Below are positions 63,585 to 64,000 of a stretch of DNA of 64,000 nucleotides, piece after piece. Source of the DNA: Coffea arabica (taxonomy: Eukaryota; Streptophyta; Magnoliopsida; Gentianales; Rubiaceae); the NCBI RefSeq assembly GCF_036785885.1, contig NC_092320.1, forward strand, positions 18,229,557 through 18,293,556, in the 5' to 3' direction. Positions within the stretch are counted from its first letter, which is position 1; each line of letters begins with the position of its first letter. Both the position numbers and the translations under genes were made by a program. The notes under the pieces were generated by a model. The model was not told the DNA's origin. It saw nothing but the letters and a program-made list of their open reading frames with translations, and did no database searches.

Positions 63585-64000
63585 GATTTTCGTCCCGCTG
63601 GAGTGAGTCACCCGAACTGGAGAAGTATTTTTATCTTGGGCAGCTCTCTTGGACGAGGTCACCTGCTTAGGTTAGACGAGGGGCTGGGTCCCCCGGTATA
63701 ACTCCGAAACTCAAGTTAGTTCGGTTATGAAGAGGTAGTGTAATAGAAGGGAGTAGTGTGTGTTACCAGAAAATTGGTCATCTCCTTTCTCAGTAGAAAT
63801 ATTGAGAATTTATAGGGGAAGAATAGGAGAGAGGGACTGCCTGCACGGGTCCCTAAAGATCTGAGATGGTCAGTGCATCCAGTGGACTTGACCGATCTCT
63901 ATGAAGAGACGTGATGGGACATCCGTCAGGTTCAGGCGGTGTATCAGAGCAGCTTTCTTTCAGGTGTCAGATGTGTCAGGGGTCACATCGAACTTTTCCA
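63585..64000. repeat. Unassigned GC-richer repeat cut by the window end
   Basis: Composition shifts sharply from AT-rich to balanced, with repeated words such as 'gacgagg' and 'ggtgtcag'. There is no ORF. It could be the edge of an LTR or of another transposon; only one end is in the window, so no family is claimed. Confidence 0.35.

Larger units (their letters stand above)
58475..64000. other. Long intergenic region upstream of the PAP28-like gene
   Basis: The promoter of the phosphatase lies just above 58474. Beyond it I see a Stowaway-like MITE (59499-59829), two tiny poly-T insertions with direct repeats (59250-59302, 59852-59899), poly-T retroposon tails near 60465, 61090 and 61808, and a GC-richer unknown repeat from about 63585. 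No gene is recognised. Confidence 0.55.

Overview
The window is plant nuclear DNA. It is AT-rich, its genes have GT..AG introns, and long intergenic tracts are full of MITEs, SINE-like retroposons and one large Helitron. Protein similarity points to a eudicot, probably an asterid; the genus cannot be fixed from the sequence alone, and Rubiaceae/Coffea is only a guess. No organelle, bacterial or viral gene block is present.

Bases 1-18,125 hold a young segmental array. Three related units (1 to about 5065, about 10744-13510, about 14070-18125) each carry one GH17 endo-1,3-beta-glucanase (PR-2 type) gene with an intron splitting the end of the signal peptide. The middle gene has a 7-bp insertion in exon 1 and a decayed TATA box. 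Between units 1 and 2 lie an intact tau-class glutathione S-transferase gene (+) and a converging GST pseudogene (-). That pseudogene carries a 1.5-kb foldback element in its intron and a 335-bp MITE in exon 1, and it has lost its N-terminal codons where glucanase unit 2 begins. A fourth, older glucanase lies at 40799-42290.

About 19.5-30.45 kb is a nearly complete autonomous Helitron. It has a spliced RepHel gene (zinc motif, HUH nuclease, two-tyrosine motif, PIF1-type helicase), a downstream RPA70-like gene whose eight exons join in frame, an unexplained 114-codon antisense ORF, tandem repeats, and a 3' hairpin plus CTAG end followed by T. The 5' end is not resolved.

Bases 32.7-37.1 kb contain two broken copies of a gene matching only the C-terminal part of GTE-type (bromodomain/ET) transcription factors. 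Around and after them are GC-rich and TCGAG-rich MITEs, one inserted inside another, with clean 9-bp target duplications.

Bases 43.1-45.3 kb encode an IQ67-domain calmodulin-binding protein (-, five exons, 418 aa). Bases 53.3-58.5 kb encode a PAP28-like metallophosphatase (-, five exons, 392 aa). The rest (45.4-53.3 kb and 58.5-64 kb) is intergenic, with TIR elements, a Stowaway-like MITE and simple repeats, and I recognise no gene in it.

The host genes suggest defence or stress functions (glucanases, GST) and signalling (IQD, metallophosphatase). Apart from the glucanase array and the GST pair, they are not functionally linked. Splice sites were placed by eye from GT..AG signals, reading frame and family alignment.
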